Assembly (NCBI RefSeq): GCF_007995245.1
Contig: NZ_VCBA01000007.1
Span: 62,001-126,000 of the forward strand
Direction of reading: 5' to 3'
Length of the DNA: 64,000 bases
DNA from: Tateyamaria sp. syn59
Lineage (GTDB): Bacteria; Pseudomonadota; Alphaproteobacteria; Rhodobacterales; Rhodobacteraceae
The notes beneath the pieces are model-generated. The model had not been told where the DNA came from and did no database searches. It saw nothing but the letters and a program-made list of their open reading frames with translations. The translations under genes were made by a program, and so were the position numbers. The number at the start of each line of letters is the position of its first letter. Within the stretch, counting starts at the first letter, position 1. Of the stretch, positions 62,877-64,000 are shown piece by piece.

Positions 62877-64000
62877 ATGGGCTATCGCGCGGAATATGAC
62901 AGCTGGAAAGCGGACCCCGAAGGATGGTGGATGCAGGCAGCGCAGGCCATCGACTGGTCCAAGGCACCGTCCGAGGCGCTCAGCCAGCGGGGCGAGAACC
63001 TCTATGAATGGTTTGCCGATGCCGAGGTGAACACGTGCTGGAACGCCGTCGACCGTCATGTCAAGGCGGGCCGGGGCGACCAGACCGCCATCATCTACGA
63101 CAGCCCGATCACCGGCGCAAAATCCAAAACCTCCTATGCGGAGCTGCAGACCCAGGTCGCGTCCCTCGCGGGGGCGCTCGTCGCCCAGGGCGTCACTATG
63201 GGTGACCGGGTCATCATCTATATGCCCATGGTGCCCGAAGCGCTCGTCGCCATGCTCGCCTGCGCCCGCATCGGGGCGATCCATTCGGTCGTGTTTGGTG
63301 GCTTTGCGGCAAATGAACTGGCTGTGCGCATCGACGATTGCACGCCCAAGGCGATCATCGCCGCGTCCTGCGGTCTCGAACCGGGGCGCACGGTCGAATA
63401 CAAGCCGCTCCTCGACGGCGCCATCGACCTGGCCTCCCACACACCCGATGTTTGCGTGATCCTTCAGCGCGACCAATGCCCCTGCGACCTCGGCCCCCGC
63501 GACGTGGACTGGAACGCCGCTCAAGAGGGCGTCACCCCTGCCGACTGCGTCCCCGTTCCGGGCAACCACCCAGCCTACATCCTCTACACCTCCGGCACCA
63601 CCGGCGCGCCAAAGGGCGTCGTGCGGGCCACCGCAGGCCACCTTGTGGCGCTGAACTGGACGATGAAAAACATCTACCAGATGAACCCGGGCGAGGTGTT
63701 CTGGGCCGCCTCCGACGTCGGCTGGGTCGTCGGCCACTCCTACATTTGCTACGCGCCGCTCATTCACGGCAACACAACCATCGTGTTCGAAGGCAAACCG
63801 GTCGGCACCCCCGACGCGGGCACCTTCTGGCGCGTGATCGAAGAGCACGACGTCAAATCCTTCTTCACCGCGCCCACCGCGATCCGTGCCGTAAAGCGCG
63901 AAGACCCCAAAGGCGAATACCGCGCCAAATACGACCTGTCGGGCCTGCGCGCGCTCTACCTCGCGGGCGAACGCGCCGACCCCGACACCATCGAATGGGC
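62877..64000 (+). CDS. prpE: Propionate-CoA ligase (acyl-CoA synthetase), N-terminal part
   Basis: The frame opens at ATG 62877 after AAAGGGAG and runs open to the window edge, giving 374 residues. It has the acetyl-CoA synthetase N-terminal region (DPEGWWMQAAQAIDW), HSVVFGGFAANEL, the AMP-binding P-loop YTSGTTGAPKGVVR (about 235) and the substrate region WAASDVGWVVGHSYICYAPL. The start and GHSYI region resemble PrpE more than Acs. It activates propionate. The C-terminal domain is outside the window. Confidence 0.85.
   Translation, partial: MGYRAEYDSWKADPEGWWMQAAQAIDWSKAPSEALSQRGENLYEWFADAEVNTCWNAVDRHVKAGRGDQTAIIYDSPITGAKSKTSYAELQTQVASLAGALVAQGVTMGDRVIIYMPMVPEALVAMLACARIGAIHSVVFGGFAANELAVRIDDCTPKAIIAASCGLEPGRTVEYKPLLDGAIDLASHTPDVCVILQRDQCPCDLGPRDVDWNAAQEGVTPADCVPVPGNHPAYILYTSGTTGAPKGVVRATAGHLVALNWTMKNIYQMNPGEVFWAASDVGWVVGHSYICYAPLIHGNTTIVFEGKPVGTPDAGTFWRVIEEHDVKSFFTAPTAIRAVKREDPKGEYRAKYDLSGLRALYLAGERADPDTIEW

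Overview
The window is GC-rich, densely coded chromosomal DNA from a Rhodobacteraceae (Roseobacter/Rhodobacter-type) alphaproteobacterium. The main reasons are the hemN-fnrL-usp-ccoNOQP-ccoGHIS block, an intact smoEFGK-smoS-mtlK sorbitol/mannitol operon as in Rhodobacter, a BciA-type 8-vinyl reductase, and ABC-importer-centred sugar catabolism. I see no insertion sequence, prophage, integrase or CRISPR array.

Region 1 (1-28.2 kb) is a run of three carbon-source units. Positions 1-6386 hold the end of an ABC sugar importer operon that also carries a GH2 beta-mannosidase, a TIM-barrel isomerase and a Gfo/Idh/MocA dehydrogenase, so it probably handles beta-mannosides. Positions 6402-14121 (minus strand) hold a LacI-type regulator followed by the sorbitol/mannitol importer and its two dehydrogenases. 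Positions 14473-28208 hold a myo-inositol unit: importer, LacI regulator, iolE-like, iolD, iolC, iolB, an iolJ-like aldolase, iolG and two further Gfo/Idh/MocA proteins. No iolA is present. Each LacI regulator can be paired with a distinct palindromic operator seen twice: TTTrCGCGCGyAAA for the polyol unit and TGCAACCGGTTGCA for the inositol unit.

Region 2 (28.2-38.8 kb) is a micro-oxic respiration module: oxygen-independent coproporphyrinogen oxidase (hemN), the oxygen sensor FnrL, a universal stress protein, the cbb3 oxidase structural operon and its assembly operon, including a 46-residue CcoS. Four FNR-box palindromes lie in its intergenic regions.

Region 3 (38.8-64 kb) is mixed housekeeping and conserved-hypothetical sequence: a BKACE-type enzyme, tRNA-Thr(CGT), carB, a HAD-fold protein without its catalytic aspartates, cyclopropane fatty acid synthase, bciA, glyA, nadK, a three-gene secreted/Sco operon, a SPOR-domain protein, nucleoside salvage (upp, deoB, deoA, cdd), a VOC-double cupin protein, maeB, a small lipoprotein and the start of prpE.

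The best candidates for something undescribed are the two tandem, mutually similar secreted cysteine proteins co-transcribed with a Sco-like protein (50956-52557), the conserved-looking HAD protein with no DxD motif, and the two operator pairs. Functions and coordinates come from reading the sequence and from family knowledge; no database search was run.
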